64,000 bases of DNA from Conexibacter sp. CPCC 206217 (GCF_030646165.1 NZ_JAUTDO010000010.1:85804-149803), one strand, 5' to 3'. Positions 16,940 to 26,359 are shown, numbered from the stretch's first letter. Made by a program: numbers and translations. Notes: a model not told the origin generated them from the letters alone.

Positions 16940-17845
16940 TCAGTCCAGCCCGCCGCCGAGCCACTTCCAGAAGCGCTCGGCGGGACGGGGAAGCTCGCGG
17001 CGCGGGTCGCGCACCGCGCGCAGCTCGCGCGTCAGCGGCACGTCGCGCAGCGGCAGCGCGTGCAGCGTCCCGACGCGCACCTCGGTCTCGACCGCCAGGC
17101 GCGACAGCAGCCCGAAGCCGCCGGACGCGAGCGCGCGCTTGACGCTCTCCGCGCTCGCCAGCTCCAGCCGCGGGGCCAGCTCGACGCCCGCCTCCAGCAT
17201 CGCCGCCGCGGCGACCGTGCGCGTGCCGGAGCCCTGCTCGCGCGCGACGTAGGAGTCGCCGCGCAGCTCTCTCGCGCGCAGCGATCTGCGTCGCGCCCAG
17301 CGGTGCCCGTTCGCGACGACGACGACGATCGCGTCGCGTCTGACGACCAGCGCGTCGAGCCCGTCGAGCGGGTCGAGGCCCTCGACGAAGCCGATCTGCG
17401 CGCGTCGTTCGCGCAGCGCCAGCAGCACCTCCGTCGAGTTGACGATCGCGACCTGCGCGTGCACGGCCGGCTCGTGCTCGCGGAAGCGCGCGAGCCAGTC
17501 CGGCAGCAGGAACTCGCCGAGCGTGTGGCTGGCCGCGAGCGTGAGCGAGGAGCCGGCGTCGCGTTGGTGGCTGGCGAGCGCCTGCTCGGCGTCGCGCAGC
17601 GCGGCGAGCACGCGCTTCGCCTCCGGGTACAGGACGCGGCCGGCGGTCGTCGGGCGCACGCCGAAGCGGCCGCGCTCCAGCAGCGTGACGCCGACGCGTC
17701 GCTCCAGCGCCAGCACGCGCTTGGTCACCGCCGACTGGGTCAGGTCGAGCGTGTCGGCCGCGCCGCGCATGCTGGCCGCCTCGCAGGCGGCGACGAAGGC
17801 AGCCAGGTCGGGGCTCGGCAGCGGGTTTGCGATCGGTGCGACCAT
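16940..17845 (-). CDS. LysR-family transcriptional regulator
   Basis: The product is 301 aa. The winged HTH occupies about 10-68 (FVAACEAASMRGAADTL, SAVTKRVLALERRVGV), followed by a substrate-binding domain (SHTLGEFLLPDWLARF). It is divergent from the TDT-family transporter gene, with 50 nt between starts. That layout is typical of LysR regulators controlling their neighbour and themselves. The ATG at 17845 is chosen because the HTH begins about ten residues later. The inducer is unknown. Confidence 0.9.
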   Translation of the reverse strand: MVAPIANPLPSPDLAAFVAACEAASMRGAADTLDLTQSAVTKRVLALERRVGVTLLERGRFGVRPTTAGRVLYPEAKRVLAALRDAEQALASHQRDAGSSLTLAASHTLGEFLLPDWLARFREHEPAVHAQVAIVNSTEVLLALRERRAQIGFVEGLDPLDGLDALVVRRDAIVVVVANGHRWARRRSLRARELRGDSYVAREQGSGTRTVAAAAMLEAGVELAPRLELASAESVKRALASGGFGLLSRLAVETEVRVGTLHALPLRDVPLTRELRAVRDPRRELPRPAERFWKWLGGGLD

Positions 17846-17895
17846 CGTCGCAATCCTTGCGCATCTCGCCGGCGATCGATTCCCGGTTGGAATAC

Positions 17896-19020
17896 ATGCG
17901 CGCCGATTCCGACTGGTACATGGCACCTGCGGCGGCGATCCTGATTGGCGTGCGAGTCGCTCCCAACTGGTTCACCGCCGCGATGGGCACCGGGATCCTC
18001 GCGAACGCCGCGATGCTGCTGCCGCTGGACGCGCCGGGCCTGCGCGCGTTCGCGCTCGCGACCTGGCTCGTCGCTGTGCTGCTGCTGGCGAGACTGGCCG
18101 GGGCGGCGCTGGAGCAGTGGCGGCGGGACCGTCGGGCCGGGCGCCCCGCGGCTCCGCGCGAGCTGGCCAGCGCGCCGTTCTGGGGCGCGCCGCCGATGGC
18201 GATCATGACGATCGCGACCGGCACGCTGCTGATCGGCCGCGACGTGCTCGGCGAGCAGCTCGCGCTGAGCCTCGCGCTGACGCTGTGGGGTGTCGGCACG
18301 CTCGGCGGCCTGGCGGCGGCGATAGCGGTTCCGCGCTGGCTGCTGAGCCATCCGCAGCGCAGACTCGACACCGTCTTCGCGACCTGGCTGCTGCCGGTCG
18401 TGCCGCCGCTCGTGTCGGCGACGACGGGCGCGGCGCTCGCCGCCCACGCACCGGCTGGGACGGCGCGACTGGTGCTGCTGCTGACCTGCTGCGTGCTGTT
18501 CGGCGTGAGCGTGCTGGCGAGCACGGCGATGGCGGTGCTGATCCTGCGGCGGCTGGCCGCGCACGGGCCGGGGCCCGCGCGGATGGTGCCGACGCTGTTC
18601 ATCGCGCTCGGCCCGCTCGGCCAGTCGGTCACCGCCGCCTGCCTGCTCGCCGCGGCCGCTCCGGGCGCGCTGCCGGCATCGCTGGCGCGCAGCGGCGCGA
18701 CGCTCGCGCTCGTCTTCGGCCTGCCGGTCTTCGCGCTCGCGATGGCGTGGCTGGCGCTCGCCGCGACCGCGACGTTGCGCACCGCCGCCGGCCCCGGACT
18801 GCCGTTCGCGGCGACCTGGTGGAGCTTCATCTTCCCGATCGGCACCTGCGTGACCGGCTGCTCCGAGCTGGCATCGCGCACCGGCGCCGCGCCGTTGACG
18901 TGGATCGCCGCGGCGCTGTTCGCGCTGCTGCTCGGCGCCTGGCTGACGGTCGCAAGCGCCACCGCCCGCCACGCGGTCGGGCGTCACATATCGCGCCGCG
19001 CCGCGGTGGCCGCGGCGTAG
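17896..19020 (+). CDS. TDT-family (TehA/SLAC1-like) membrane transporter
   Basis: The product is about 374 aa with ten predicted helices. The family signature NWFTAAMGTGILANAA opens the first helix, and WWSFIFPIGTCVTGC is the conserved ninth-helix region. TDT proteins export sulfite, C4-dicarboxylates or tellurite-related anions, or form anion channels; the substrate here is unknown. Alternative starts exist at 17827 and 17920; ATG 17896 leaves the usual short leader. The gene is divergent from, and probably controlled by, the LysR regulator. Confidence 0.85.
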   Translation: MRADSDWYMAPAAAILIGVRVAPNWFTAAMGTGILANAAMLLPLDAPGLRAFALATWLVAVLLLARLAGAALEQWRRDRRAGRPAAPRELASAPFWGAPPMAIMTIATGTLLIGRDVLGEQLALSLALTLWGVGTLGGLAAAIAVPRWLLSHPQRRLDTVFATWLLPVVPPLVSATTGAALAAHAPAGTARLVLLLTCCVLFGVSVLASTAMAVLILRRLAAHGPGPARMVPTLFIALGPLGQSVTAACLLAAAAPGALPASLARSGATLALVFGLPVFALAMAWLALAATATLRTAAGPGLPFAATWWSFIFPIGTCVTGCSELASRTGAAPLTWIAAALFALLLGAWLTVASATARHAVGRHISRRAAVAAA

Positions 19021-19125
19021 CGCTGCGGGCTGGGCGGCTCGGCTCGACGCCGCGGTCGCCCAGCGCGCCACGAGCAGCTGCGCCAGTTCGTGGTTGGCGG
19101 GGCCTTCGCCGACGGCCGCCGACGG

Positions 19126-20076
19126 CTACACCGTCTCCGACGCCTCCGTCAGCGCGGCCAGTTCGTCATCGGCCAGTCTCAGCGTCGCGACCGGCAGCAG
19201 TTCGGCGAGCTGCTCGGGGGTGCGGGCGCTGGCGATCGGGGCGCTGATGCCGGGCTGGGCGAGCAGCCAGGCGAGCGCGACGGCCGCGACGCTGGTGGAG
19301 TGCGCCGCGGCGATCTCGTCGAGCGCGGCCAGCACGGCCGGGCCTCTGGGCAGGTCGAGGTAGGCGGCGGCGCCTTCCGCGCGGGCGCTCTCGACGGTCT
19401 CACCGCCGGGCCGGTACTTGCCCGCGAGGAAGCCCATCGCGAGGCTGAAGAAGGGGAAGACGTCGATCCGCTCCGCGACCGCGAGGTCCTGCAGCGGACC
19501 CTCGAACGGGATCTCGGCGACGTTGCGGCGCTCGACGAGGTTGTAGTAGGGCTGCAGCGCGACATACGGCGCGAAGCCCTCGCGCGCGGACACCTCGAGC
19601 GCTTCCGCCAGCCGCGCGGGCGTGAAGTTGGAGGCGCCGATCGCGCGCACCTTGCCCTCCTTCACGAGCGCGTCGAAGGCGCCGAGCGACTCCTCCAGCG
19701 GCACCTCTCTGTGGTCTTCGTGCGCGTACAGGAGGTCGATCTGGTCGACCTGCAGCCGCCGCAGCGAGTCCTCGGCGAACGTGCGGATGTTCGGCGCCGT
19801 GAGGCGGTCGAATCTGCCGGCCTTGGTCGCGACGAGGATCTGGTCGCGGTTGCCGCGCGCCTTCATCCAGTTGCCGATGATCGTCTCCGACTCGCCGCCG
19901 GAGTTGCCCGGCAGCCAGTGCGAGTAGGAGTCGGCAGTGTCGACGTGGTTGCCGCCGGCGGCGGCGTAGGCGTCGAGGACGGCGAACGACTGAGCCTCGT
20001 CGGCGGTCCAGCCGAAGACGTTGCCGCCGAGCGCGAGCGGGAAGAGGTCGAGGTCAGTCCAGGATGCGGTCGTCAT
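19126..20076 (-). CDS. Aldo/keto reductase
   Basis: The product is 316 aa with the complete catalytic tetrad: Asp46 in HVDTADSY, Tyr51, Lys85 in VATKAGRF and His119 in LLYAHEDH. The NADP-binding C-terminal segment is present (PIASARTPEQLAELL). Reduces carbonyl compounds with NADPH in the cytosol. TAGGTT on the minus strand (20088-20083) lies 6 nt before the ATG, so the transcript is probably leaderless. It is divergent from an FMN reductase gene. The substrate is unknown. Confidence 0.9.
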   Translation of the reverse strand: MTTASWTDLDLFPLALGGNVFGWTADEAQSFAVLDAYAAAGGNHVDTADSYSHWLPGNSGGESETIIGNWMKARGNRDQILVATKAGRFDRLTAPNIRTFAEDSLRRLQVDQIDLLYAHEDHREVPLEESLGAFDALVKEGKVRAIGASNFTPARLAEALEVSAREGFAPYVALQPYYNLVERRNVAEIPFEGPLQDLAVAERIDVFPFFSLAMGFLAGKYRPGGETVESARAEGAAAYLDLPRGPAVLAALDEIAAAHSTSVAAVALAWLLAQPGISAPIASARTPEQLAELLPVATLRLADDELAALTEASETV

Positions 20077-20168
20077 CGAGCGAACCTACCACCGCAGGTG
20101 CGATCAGCGGGCGCGGGCCAGCGGCGGCGTGACACATGCGCCGTCGCATGCGTACTATCTCGATCCAC

Positions 20169-20777
20169 ATGGTCAAGGATCGAGTCCAGCTGACCGTCGT
20201 GGTCGGCAGCGCAACGCCGCCCGGCCGCCTGCGCCGCGCCGTCGAAGAGGCGCTCGCGCGCGCCGAGCGGGAGGGCACGGTCGAGACCCGCCTGATCGAC
20301 CTCGCGGAGGTCCAGATCGCCTCCGCGAACGGCACGCCCGCCGATCAGCTCGGGGACGACACCGCCGCGGTGCTCGCGTCGCTCGCGGACGCCGACGCGG
20401 TCCTGCTCGCGACCCCGGTCTACCGCGGCTCGTTCACCGGCGTGTTGAAGAACCTGCTCGACCACGTGCCGATCCCGGCGCTGGAGGGCACGCCGGTCGG
20501 GATCGTCGCGATGGGCGCGACGCCGCACCACTTCCTCGGCGCCGAGAGCCACCTGCGCGACGTGCTCGCGTTCTTCGGCGCGCTGGTCGCGCCGGTCGGC
20601 GTCTACCTGACCTCGGCCGACTTCGCCGACGGCGTCCCGATCGACGCCGCCGCGGAGGATCTCGACACGCTCGTCACGGGCGTGGCGGAGCTGGCGCGCG
20701 CGACCGGCGGGATCCCGCTCGGCGGCCCGCGCCCGCTGCCGGTGCGCCCGCGCCCGCGCGCCGCTCAGGCCGGCTGA
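20169..20777 (+). CDS. NADPH-dependent FMN reductase family protein
   Basis: The product is 202 aa with a flavodoxin-like fold: VVVGSATPPGRLRRAV replaces the usual SxRxxS phosphate loop, and LLATPVYRGSFTGVLKNLLDHV is the conserved flavin-site segment. Such enzymes supply reduced flavin to two-component monooxygenases or sulfonate desulfonation. TACTAT at 20152-20157 lies 11 nt upstream of ATG 20169, favouring this start over ATGs at 20136 and 20148. The C-terminal tail is Arg/Pro-rich. Confidence 0.85.
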   Translation: MVKDRVQLTVVVGSATPPGRLRRAVEEALARAEREGTVETRLIDLAEVQIASANGTPADQLGDDTAAVLASLADADAVLLATPVYRGSFTGVLKNLLDHVPIPALEGTPVGIVAMGATPHHFLGAESHLRDVLAFFGALVAPVGVYLTSADFADGVPIDAAAEDLDTLVTGVAELARATGGIPLGGPRPLPVRPRPRAAQAG

Positions 20778-20819
20778 GCGACGCGTCCGGAAGCGCGGCG
20801 CCGGTCCGCGCCCGCCCCG

Positions 20820-21695
20820 CTACCGCTCGGCCACGAACCGCAGCCCGTTGCCGAACGGATCGGTCGCGAACAGCGCGCCGTCGCTCTCAAGCGCCGGCGT
20901 GCCGGCGGCGGCGAGGCGATCGCGCACGGCCGCGAGCGCGTCCGCGTCGGGCAGCGAGATCTGGAAGCGGTCCAGCCCGCGCGTGTCGGGATCGTTCGGC
21001 ACGCCGTCGGCGCTCGCCCAGGTGTTGAGGCCGAGGTGATGGTGGTAACCGCCGGCGGAGACGAACAGCGCGCCGGGGTATCCGCGCACGACCACGTCGA
21101 AGCCGAGCACGCCGTTGTAGAACGCCTCGGCCTGCTCGATGTCGGAGACCTGCAGGTGGACGTGGCCCATGCGCGCGCCGGCCGGGACGCTCGGGTTCGG
21201 CGTCTCGGACGTCACGCCGGGCGGCATCTCGTCGATGATCGCGTCGATGTCGAGCGGCAGCGTCGCCATCTTGATCTGCCCGTCGGGCTCGTGCTCCCAC
21301 TCCGCGCGCGGGCGGTCGCGGTAGATCTCGATCCCGTTGCCCTCCGGGTCGGTCAGGTAGAGCGCCTCGCTGACGAGGTGGTCGGAGGCGCCGTCGAGCG
21401 GGTGCCGCGCGGTCGCCAGGCGGCGCAGCGCGAGTGCCAGGTCGGCGCGCGAGGGCAGCAGCAGCGCGAGGTGGAAGAGGCCGCTGGAGCGCCGCGGGCG
21501 CGGTGCGGCGTCGGCGCGCTCGACCAGTTCGATCAGCGGCGTGCCGTCGGGCGCGCCGAGCGTCGCGGCGTCGCCGTCGCGGGTGAGCGGGACGAGCCCG
21601 ATCACGCGCTCGTAGAAGTCGGCCGTGGTGGCGAGATCGGCGACGGTCAGACGGACCGGGCCGACGGAAGTGGCTGCGGGAAGTGAAGGTGGCAT
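20820..21695 (-). CDS. Two-domain VOC (glyoxalase/extradiol dioxygenase) protein, CatE-like
   Basis: The product is 291 aa with two vicinal-oxygen-chelate domains (about 10-125 and 165-285). The domain pattern is VRLTVADLATTADFYERVIGL, LFHLALLLPS, DPEGNGIEIYRDRP, then GHVHLQVSDIEQAEAFY and YHHHLGLNTW. His and Glu residues at metal positions are present. The layout matches the catechol-2,3-dioxygenase-like CatE/YfiE group. It would cleave a ring or isomerise a substrate using Fe or Mn; the substrate is unknown. It is divergent from a membrane-protein gene. Confidence 0.87.
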   Translation of the reverse strand: MPPSLPAATSVGPVRLTVADLATTADFYERVIGLVPLTRDGDAATLGAPDGTPLIELVERADAAPRPRRSSGLFHLALLLPSRADLALALRRLATARHPLDGASDHLVSEALYLTDPEGNGIEIYRDRPRAEWEHEPDGQIKMATLPLDIDAIIDEMPPGVTSETPNPSVPAGARMGHVHLQVSDIEQAEAFYNGVLGFDVVVRGYPGALFVSAGGYHHHLGLNTWASADGVPNDPDTRGLDRFQISLPDADALAAVRDRLAAAGTPALESDGALFATDPFGNGLRFVAER

Positions 21696-21913
21696 GCGCT
21701 CGCTCAGGTCATTTGATTGCGCACACAACAATAGCAATCGCCGGTAGAGCGCGCGCTGAATCGGTCGGCGACATGCTCGCGAGGACGCCGTCGTGCCCAT
21801 ACGTGCGCTACATCACACCCCACATGGGCAGACGTTCGGATTCCGTTAAGCCCGCTCTCATCGAGCGTGGGAACCCTCGAATTCATGGTTGTTTCCTGTT
21901 CCCGGAGCACGAC

Positions 21914-22870
21914 GTGAGCGCGGAGTTCATCGCCGCGTACGCCGGCAGCTCCGTCGCGCAGGCGGCGCTCGTCGCCGGGGCGACCGCGTCGGTCGCGCCG
22001 GTCTGGATGCGCGCGCTGCGCCACCGTCTCTTCGCGCTGCTGCCGCTGCTCTCGCTCGTCGGCGTCGTGGTGCTGCTGCGTCTGCACCCGCAGTGGGCCG
22101 ACAGCTTCGCCACCGTCGCGCTCGTCTGCGTGCCGCTGCTGGCGCTGATCGGCGCCGCGCGCGTCGGCCCGCTCGCGCTGCTGATAACCGTCGCGTCGCT
22201 CGCGATGGTGCTGCACGACGGCCACTCGCTCGCCGGCCAGCTCGCGGCGCTGACGCTGATCGGCGGCAGCTGCATGCTGCTCGGCGCGCTGCTGGTCGAG
22301 CTGACGCCGCCGCAGTGGCTCGGCGCCGGCATCGTCGCGATGGCGGCCGCCGACTTGATACTCGTCGCCAGCGGCGTGCTCGGACCGGCCAGCGACGTGC
22401 TCAACGCGGCCGGTGTCAGCGACCACCTGCCGCAGTTGCAGCGGGTCGAGATCGGGCCGTTGGAGATGGGCTACGGCGACGTCTTCCTGCCCGCGCTCGT
22501 CGGCGCGCTGCTCGCCGCCCGCGCCCGCCCGCGCACGTGGGCGGCCGGTCTGACGCTGCTGTTCGCGCTCGCCGCCGGGCTGATCTTCCTCGCCTTCGAC
22601 CGCCTCCCGGCGACCGTCCCCGTCGCGCTCGCGCTGCTCGTCGTCGAGGCCGGCGGCGTCGGGCGGGAAGCGTGGCGACGGCATCGCGGGCGCAAGCGGG
22701 CCGACGGCGAGACAGCGCGGGGTCGCGCACCTGCCGAGGCGGCGCCGGACGTCCCCGCGCGCGCCGCAGCCGCGTTGCGCGTCGCGACCTCCCCGGCACC
22801 GCCGCTGCGCGTTCGCATGAACCCCGCCGCCGCGTCGCTTCCGGCCGAAGCCGCGGCCGCCGAGCGCTAG
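21914..22870 (+). CDS. Hypothetical multi-helix membrane protein
   Basis: The product is about 318 aa from a GTG start with GGAG about 6 nt upstream; the frame is open further up but that part is not protein-like. Eight or nine hydrophobic segments alternate with short loops (LFALLPLLSLVGVVVLL, FATVALVCVPLLALIG, GPLALLITVASLAMVL). The C-terminal 75 residues are Ala/Arg-rich and cytosolic. Its stop codon is part of the TAGCCT element before the next gene. I do not recognise the family. Confidence 0.65.
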   Translation: MSAEFIAAYAGSSVAQAALVAGATASVAPVWMRALRHRLFALLPLLSLVGVVVLLRLHPQWADSFATVALVCVPLLALIGAARVGPLALLITVASLAMVLHDGHSLAGQLAALTLIGGSCMLLGALLVELTPPQWLGAGIVAMAAADLILVASGVLGPASDVLNAAGVSDHLPQLQRVEIGPLEMGYGDVFLPALVGALLAARARPRTWAAGLTLLFALAAGLIFLAFDRLPATVPVALALLVVEAGGVGREAWRRHRGRKRADGETARGRAPAEAAPDVPARAAAALRVATSPAPPLRVRMNPAAASLPAEAAAAER

Positions 22871-22880
22871 CCTCACTCGC

Positions 22881-23534
22881 ATGGCACCCATCGACGTCGC
22901 GATCGCGGGCGGGCACGGTCAGATCGGCCTCCGCCTCGGCAAGCTGCTGGCGGCACGCGGGGATCGCGTGCGCGGGCTGATCCGCAATCCCGACCAGGCC
23001 GACGACCTGCGCGCCGTCGGCGTCGAGCCGGTCGTCGTCGACCTGGAGAAGTCGGATCCGCAGGCGATCGCCGCGGCCGTCGCGACCGCCGACGCCGTCG
23101 TCTTCGCGGCCGGCGCCGGCCCTGGCAGCGGCGAGGCGCGCAAGGCGACGATGGATCGCGACGGCGCGATCAAGCTGATCGACGCCGCCAAGGCGAACGG
23201 GATCGAGCGGTATCTGATCGTCAGCTCCCGAGGAGCCGACGCGACCGCGCACGGCGATGGCTTCTCCGCCTACGTGCGCGCCAAGGGCGAGGCCGACGAG
23301 GCCGTCAGAGCGAGCGGCCTGCAGTGGACGATCGTGCGCCCCGGCGCACTCGTCGACACGGTCGGCACCGGCCGCGTCGACACCAGCACCGGCGACGGCG
23401 AGATCCCGCGCGACGACGTCGCCGCGATGCTCGTCGCCCTGCTCGACGCGCCCGCGACGGCCGGCAGAACCTTCCTGCTCGTCGGCGGCGAGACGCCGAT
23501 CGACCAGGCCGTGGCGGGCATCGCCGCGTCCTAG
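22881..23534 (+). CDS. NAD(P)-binding atypical short-chain dehydrogenase (NmrA/YwnB-like)
   Basis: The product is 217 aa. It has the dinucleotide-binding AGGHGQIGLRLGKLL at the N-terminus, LVEKSD-like DLEKSDPQAI, VVFAAGAGPGSG, YLIVSSRGAD and WTIVRPGALVD, the pattern of atypical SDRs that bind NAD(P)H with variable catalysis. TAGCCT at 22868-22873 with 7 nt to ATG 22881 indicates a leaderless start. It ends in a hairpin shared with the convergent ABC transporter gene. Confidence 0.87.
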   Translation: MAPIDVAIAGGHGQIGLRLGKLLAARGDRVRGLIRNPDQADDLRAVGVEPVVVDLEKSDPQAIAAAVATADAVVFAAGAGPGSGEARKATMDRDGAIKLIDAAKANGIERYLIVSSRGADATAHGDGFSAYVRAKGEADEAVRASGLQWTIVRPGALVDTVGTGRVDTSTGDGEIPRDDVAAMLVALLDAPATAGRTFLLVGGETPIDQAVAGIAAS

Positions 23535-23570
23535 TGGCGTGTCAGGCAACGTTCGCCGGACACACCACTA
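23532..23570. terminator. Bidirectional hairpin built on two convergent TAG stop codons
   Basis: The 12-nt arms TAGTGGCGTGTC (23532-23543) and GACACACCACTA (23559-23570) pair fully apart from one G-U. The left arm begins with the plus-strand gene's TAG, and the right arm ends with the minus-strand gene's TAG. The loop contains GGC...GCC, which can extend the stem. It is a compact shared terminator. Confidence 0.75.
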
Positions 23571-24341
23571 GCCGCTCCCGATCAACCCCGCCACCCGCTC
23601 GCGAAATGCGACGAACTGCGGCGTCGCGCGCAGTGCCGCGGTGCGCTGATCGGCGGCGAACGGGACCGGCTCGTCGAGCACGACGCGGCCCGGCCGCGGG
23701 CTCATCACCAGCACGCGCGTGCCGAGGTAGACGGCCTCCTCGACGCTGTGGGTGATGAAGAAGGCGGTCTTGCCGGAGCCGAGCCAGATGCGGTGCAGCT
23801 CGTCCTGCAGGCGGTCGCGTGTGAGCGCGTCGAGCGCGCCGAACGGCTCGTCGAGCAGCATGATCGCCGGGTCGTTGGCGAGCACGCGCGCGATCTGGCA
23901 GCGCTGCTGCATGCCGCCCGACAGCTCGTACGGCGCGGCCTCGGCGAAGTCGCTCAGGCCGACCAGCTCCAGATACCGTGCGGCGATCCGGTGCCGCTCG
24001 GCGCGCCCCACGCCACTCAGCCGCGGCCCCAGCTCGACGTTCTTGCGGACCGACAGCCAGGGGTACAGGTTCGCCTGCTGGAAGACGACGCCGCGGTCCG
24101 GCGAGGGCGCGACCACGCGCTCCCCGCCGACGGCGATCGTCCCCTCCGTCGGCGTCAGGAAGCCGGCGACCAACTGCAGCAGCGTCGTCTTGCCGCAGCC
24201 CGACGGGCCGACGATCGCGACGAACTCACCCGCCGCGACGGAGAGGTCGGTCGGCGCGAGCGCCTGCACCTCGGCGCCGCGCCCGCGATAGCGGTGCGCG
24301 ACGCCGTGCAGGACGACCGCGTGGTCGCCGTCGAGGCTCAC
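23568..24341 (-). CDS. Nitrate/sulfonate/taurine-type ABC transporter ATP-binding protein
   Basis: The product is 257 aa from a GTG start overlapping the stop of the binding-protein gene (GTGA). Walker A is GPSGCGKTTLLQL, the signature is LSGGMQQRCQIARVL, Walker B is IMLLDEPFGALDAL, and the switch His is in FFITHSVEEA. VFQQANLYPWLSV is the Q-loop typical of TauB/SsuB. It is the last gene of a three-gene importer operon. Confidence 0.9.
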   Translation of the reverse strand: MSLDGDHAVVLHGVAHRYRGRGAEVQALAPTDLSVAAGEFVAIVGPSGCGKTTLLQLVAGFLTPTEGTIAVGGERVVAPSPDRGVVFQQANLYPWLSVRKNVELGPRLSGVGRAERHRIAARYLELVGLSDFAEAAPYELSGGMQQRCQIARVLANDPAIMLLDEPFGALDALTRDRLQDELHRIWLGSGKTAFFITHSVEEAVYLGTRVLVMSPRPGRVVLDEPVPFAADQRTAALRATPQFVAFRERVAGLIGSG

Positions 24342-25414
24342 TTCGCGGCGGCCTCCTGCGCGAATCTCGGGTTGACGCCCTCGACGTACTTCGACTCCTC
24401 CTGGATCGCCGGGATCTGCCCGAGTCTCTGGTTGAACTCGGCCGCCTCGAAGAGGTTTCTGGCGACGCCGCCGCCGAGGTAGTCGGGGCCGGCCTGCTCG
24501 GCGGCGGTCAGGAAGATCAGGCCCGCGAGCTGCGGCGTCACCTCCTGCGGCGTGATGTTCAGCTCGGCGCCGATCGCTCTGGCGGCCTCGTCCGGGCTGT
24601 CCTGGATCAGTCTCACCGCTCTGTCCTGCTGCTGGACCCACGTCGTGACCGCGTCGGGGTGCTGCGCCGCGAAGTCGTTGGTGACGACGGCGAGGTCGTA
24701 CGTCGTCTTGCCCTCTCTGGCGAGCTCCTCGCTGGTGATCAGGACTCTGCCGCCGTCGCCGATGATTCTCGCGAGATTGGGGTTCCAGACGTACGCGCCG
24801 TCGATGTCCCCACGCGACCAGGCGGCGTAGATGTCGTCCGGCTCGGCGTCGATCACGTCGACGTCTCTCTCCGACAGGCCCGCTCTGTCGAGCGCGGCGA
24901 GCAGCGAGTAGTGCGAGGTCGACGCCAGCGGCGTCGCGATCTTCTTGCCTCTGAGGTCCTGGATCGACGTGATGTCGTCCTTCACGACGAGCGCCTCGGC
25001 TCTGCCGATCACGTCGTGGATCCACGGCACCTGGTACTCGATCGGTGTCGACAGCCCGCGCGCGACAGGGCTGGAGCCGGCCAGGCCGATGTCGACCGAG
25101 CTCGCCGCGACCGCCTCGTTGACGGTGCCGCCGGAGTCGAACAGCTTCCACTCGATCTCGGTGTCGGGGAAGGCCTGCTCGAGCCATCTCTGGTTCTTGA
25201 CGATCAGGTCGCCGTTGGGGATCGCCTGGTAGGCGATCGTGATCTTCTCGGGCGCGGCGCCGCTCCCGGACGCGCTCGTCGAGCCGGCGGCCGCCGCCGT
25301 GTCGGCGCTGCCGCTGTCGTCGTCGGAGCCGCAGGCGGCGAGACCGAACGCGAGCAGGGCGGCCAGCAGCAGTGCGGCGAACGGCCTCAGGCGGCCGATT
25401 CTGGAAAGGGACAT
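24338..25414 (-). CDS. Sulfonate/taurine-type ABC substrate-binding lipoprotein
   Basis: The product is 358 aa. The signal peptide ends at the lipobox LAAC (Cys28), then a Ser/Gly/Ala linker. The binding domain opens ITIAYQAIPNGDLIV, followed by DIGLAGSSPVARGL, LRGKKIATPLAST and IDGAYVWNPNLARI, the pattern of TauA-like periplasmic proteins. By my count 14 of 16 arginines after the lipobox Cys use AGA, unlike the neighbouring ATPase gene. It would bind an aliphatic sulfonate or similar anion outside the membrane. Confidence 0.9.
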   Translation of the reverse strand: MSLSRIGRLRPFAALLLAALLAFGLAACGSDDDSGSADTAAAAGSTSASGSGAAPEKITIAYQAIPNGDLIVKNQRWLEQAFPDTEIEWKLFDSGGTVNEAVAASSVDIGLAGSSPVARGLSTPIEYQVPWIHDVIGRAEALVVKDDITSIQDLRGKKIATPLASTSHYSLLAALDRAGLSERDVDVIDAEPDDIYAAWSRGDIDGAYVWNPNLARIIGDGGRVLITSEELAREGKTTYDLAVVTNDFAAQHPDAVTTWVQQQDRAVRLIQDSPDEAARAIGAELNITPQEVTPQLAGLIFLTAAEQAGPDYLGGGVARNLFEAAEFNQRLGQIPAIQEESKYVEGVNPRFAQEAAAK

Positions 25415-25467
25415 GCGACGTTCCTCCTGGTCTGTGGTGTGCACGGGCCGGGGACGGCCGGGGAGCG

Positions 25468-26280
25468 CTACGCCTTGCCCCGCCAGGGCACGACGCGCTT
25501 CTCGAGTTGCTTGACGAGCTGGTCGAGCGCGATCGCCGTGAGGCCGATCACGATGATGCAGAGCACCGCGACGTCGGTCTGCTGGAACTTCTTCGTCGCC
25601 CACGCGAGGCCGCCGATGCCGGGGATCCCGTCGACCGTCTCGGCGGCGACGATCGTCGTCCAGGCGAAGCCGAGCGCGAGCCGCGTGCCGGTGAACAGCT
25701 CCGGCAGCACCGACGGCAGCGTCACGAACCGCACGACCTGCCAGCGGCTCGCGCCCAGTGCCCGCGCCGCGTCGACGCGCTCCTGCCTGATCCCCTGCAC
25801 GCCCGCGACGACCGACAGCGCGATCGGCGGGAAGGCGGCGAGGAACAGCAGCCAGATCTTCGACGTGTCCTCGATCCCGAACCAGATGATCAGCAGCGAG
25901 AAGTACGCCAGCGGGGGCAGCGCGCGGACGAAGTTGACGTACGGCTCGACGACGAGCCGGAACGGCTTCACCGTCGCCAGCAGCAGCCCCAGCACGACGC
26001 CGAAGACGAGTGCGAACGCGACGCCTCGCAGGATCCGCCAGAGGCTCGCCCACAGGTGCTGGTGCAGGTAGTAGCCGGACAGGCCGACCTGACCGTCATG
26101 TGTCGTCTCGCCCTCTACCAGTCGTCTCCAGACGCTCGCCGGGTTCGGCACGAACAGCTCGGACCAGACTCTGAGCTCGACCACGAGCCACCAGATCGCG
26201 ATCAGGATCGCGACCGACAGCAACGGGATCGCAGTGCGCGCGACGCCGCGGCGCAAGGTATTTCCGAGTATCTCGACCAA
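25468..26280 (-). CDS. Sulfonate/taurine-type ABC transporter permease
   Basis: The product is about 270 aa with six predicted membrane segments. The BPD_transp_1 coupling motif reads DAARALGASRWQVVRFVTLPSVLP (24 residues; core AARALGAS...P). The N-terminus IPLLSVAILIAIWWLVVE matches TauC/SsuC. The start is doubtful: no ATG or GTG fits between 26281 and the PPK2 gene. TTG at 26280 gives a normal-length protein, while a TTG at 26403 would overlap PPK2. It is the first gene of the importer operon and is divergent from ppk2. Confidence 0.85.
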   Translation of the reverse strand: MVEILGNTLRRGVARTAIPLLSVAILIAIWWLVVELRVWSELFVPNPASVWRRLVEGETTHDGQVGLSGYYLHQHLWASLWRILRGVAFALVFGVVLGLLLATVKPFRLVVEPYVNFVRALPPLAYFSLLIIWFGIEDTSKIWLLFLAAFPPIALSVVAGVQGIRQERVDAARALGASRWQVVRFVTLPSVLPELFTGTRLALGFAWTTIVAAETVDGIPGIGGLAWATKKFQQTDVAVLCIIVIGLTAIALDQLVKQLEKRVVPWRGKA

Positions 26281-26359
26281 CTTAGAGAGGATTAATACAC
26301 GACGGCGCGCCGGCGCGCGCCCGACCGGTTTCGCCGTCGCGGCGCTAGGGTCCAGCGCA

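Noticed and set aside
21683..21913. N-terminal 77 residues of the open frame leading into the membrane protein at 21914
   Set aside because: The translation is not protein-like and crosses the divergent promoter region; a GTG with GGAG upstream at 21914 is better.
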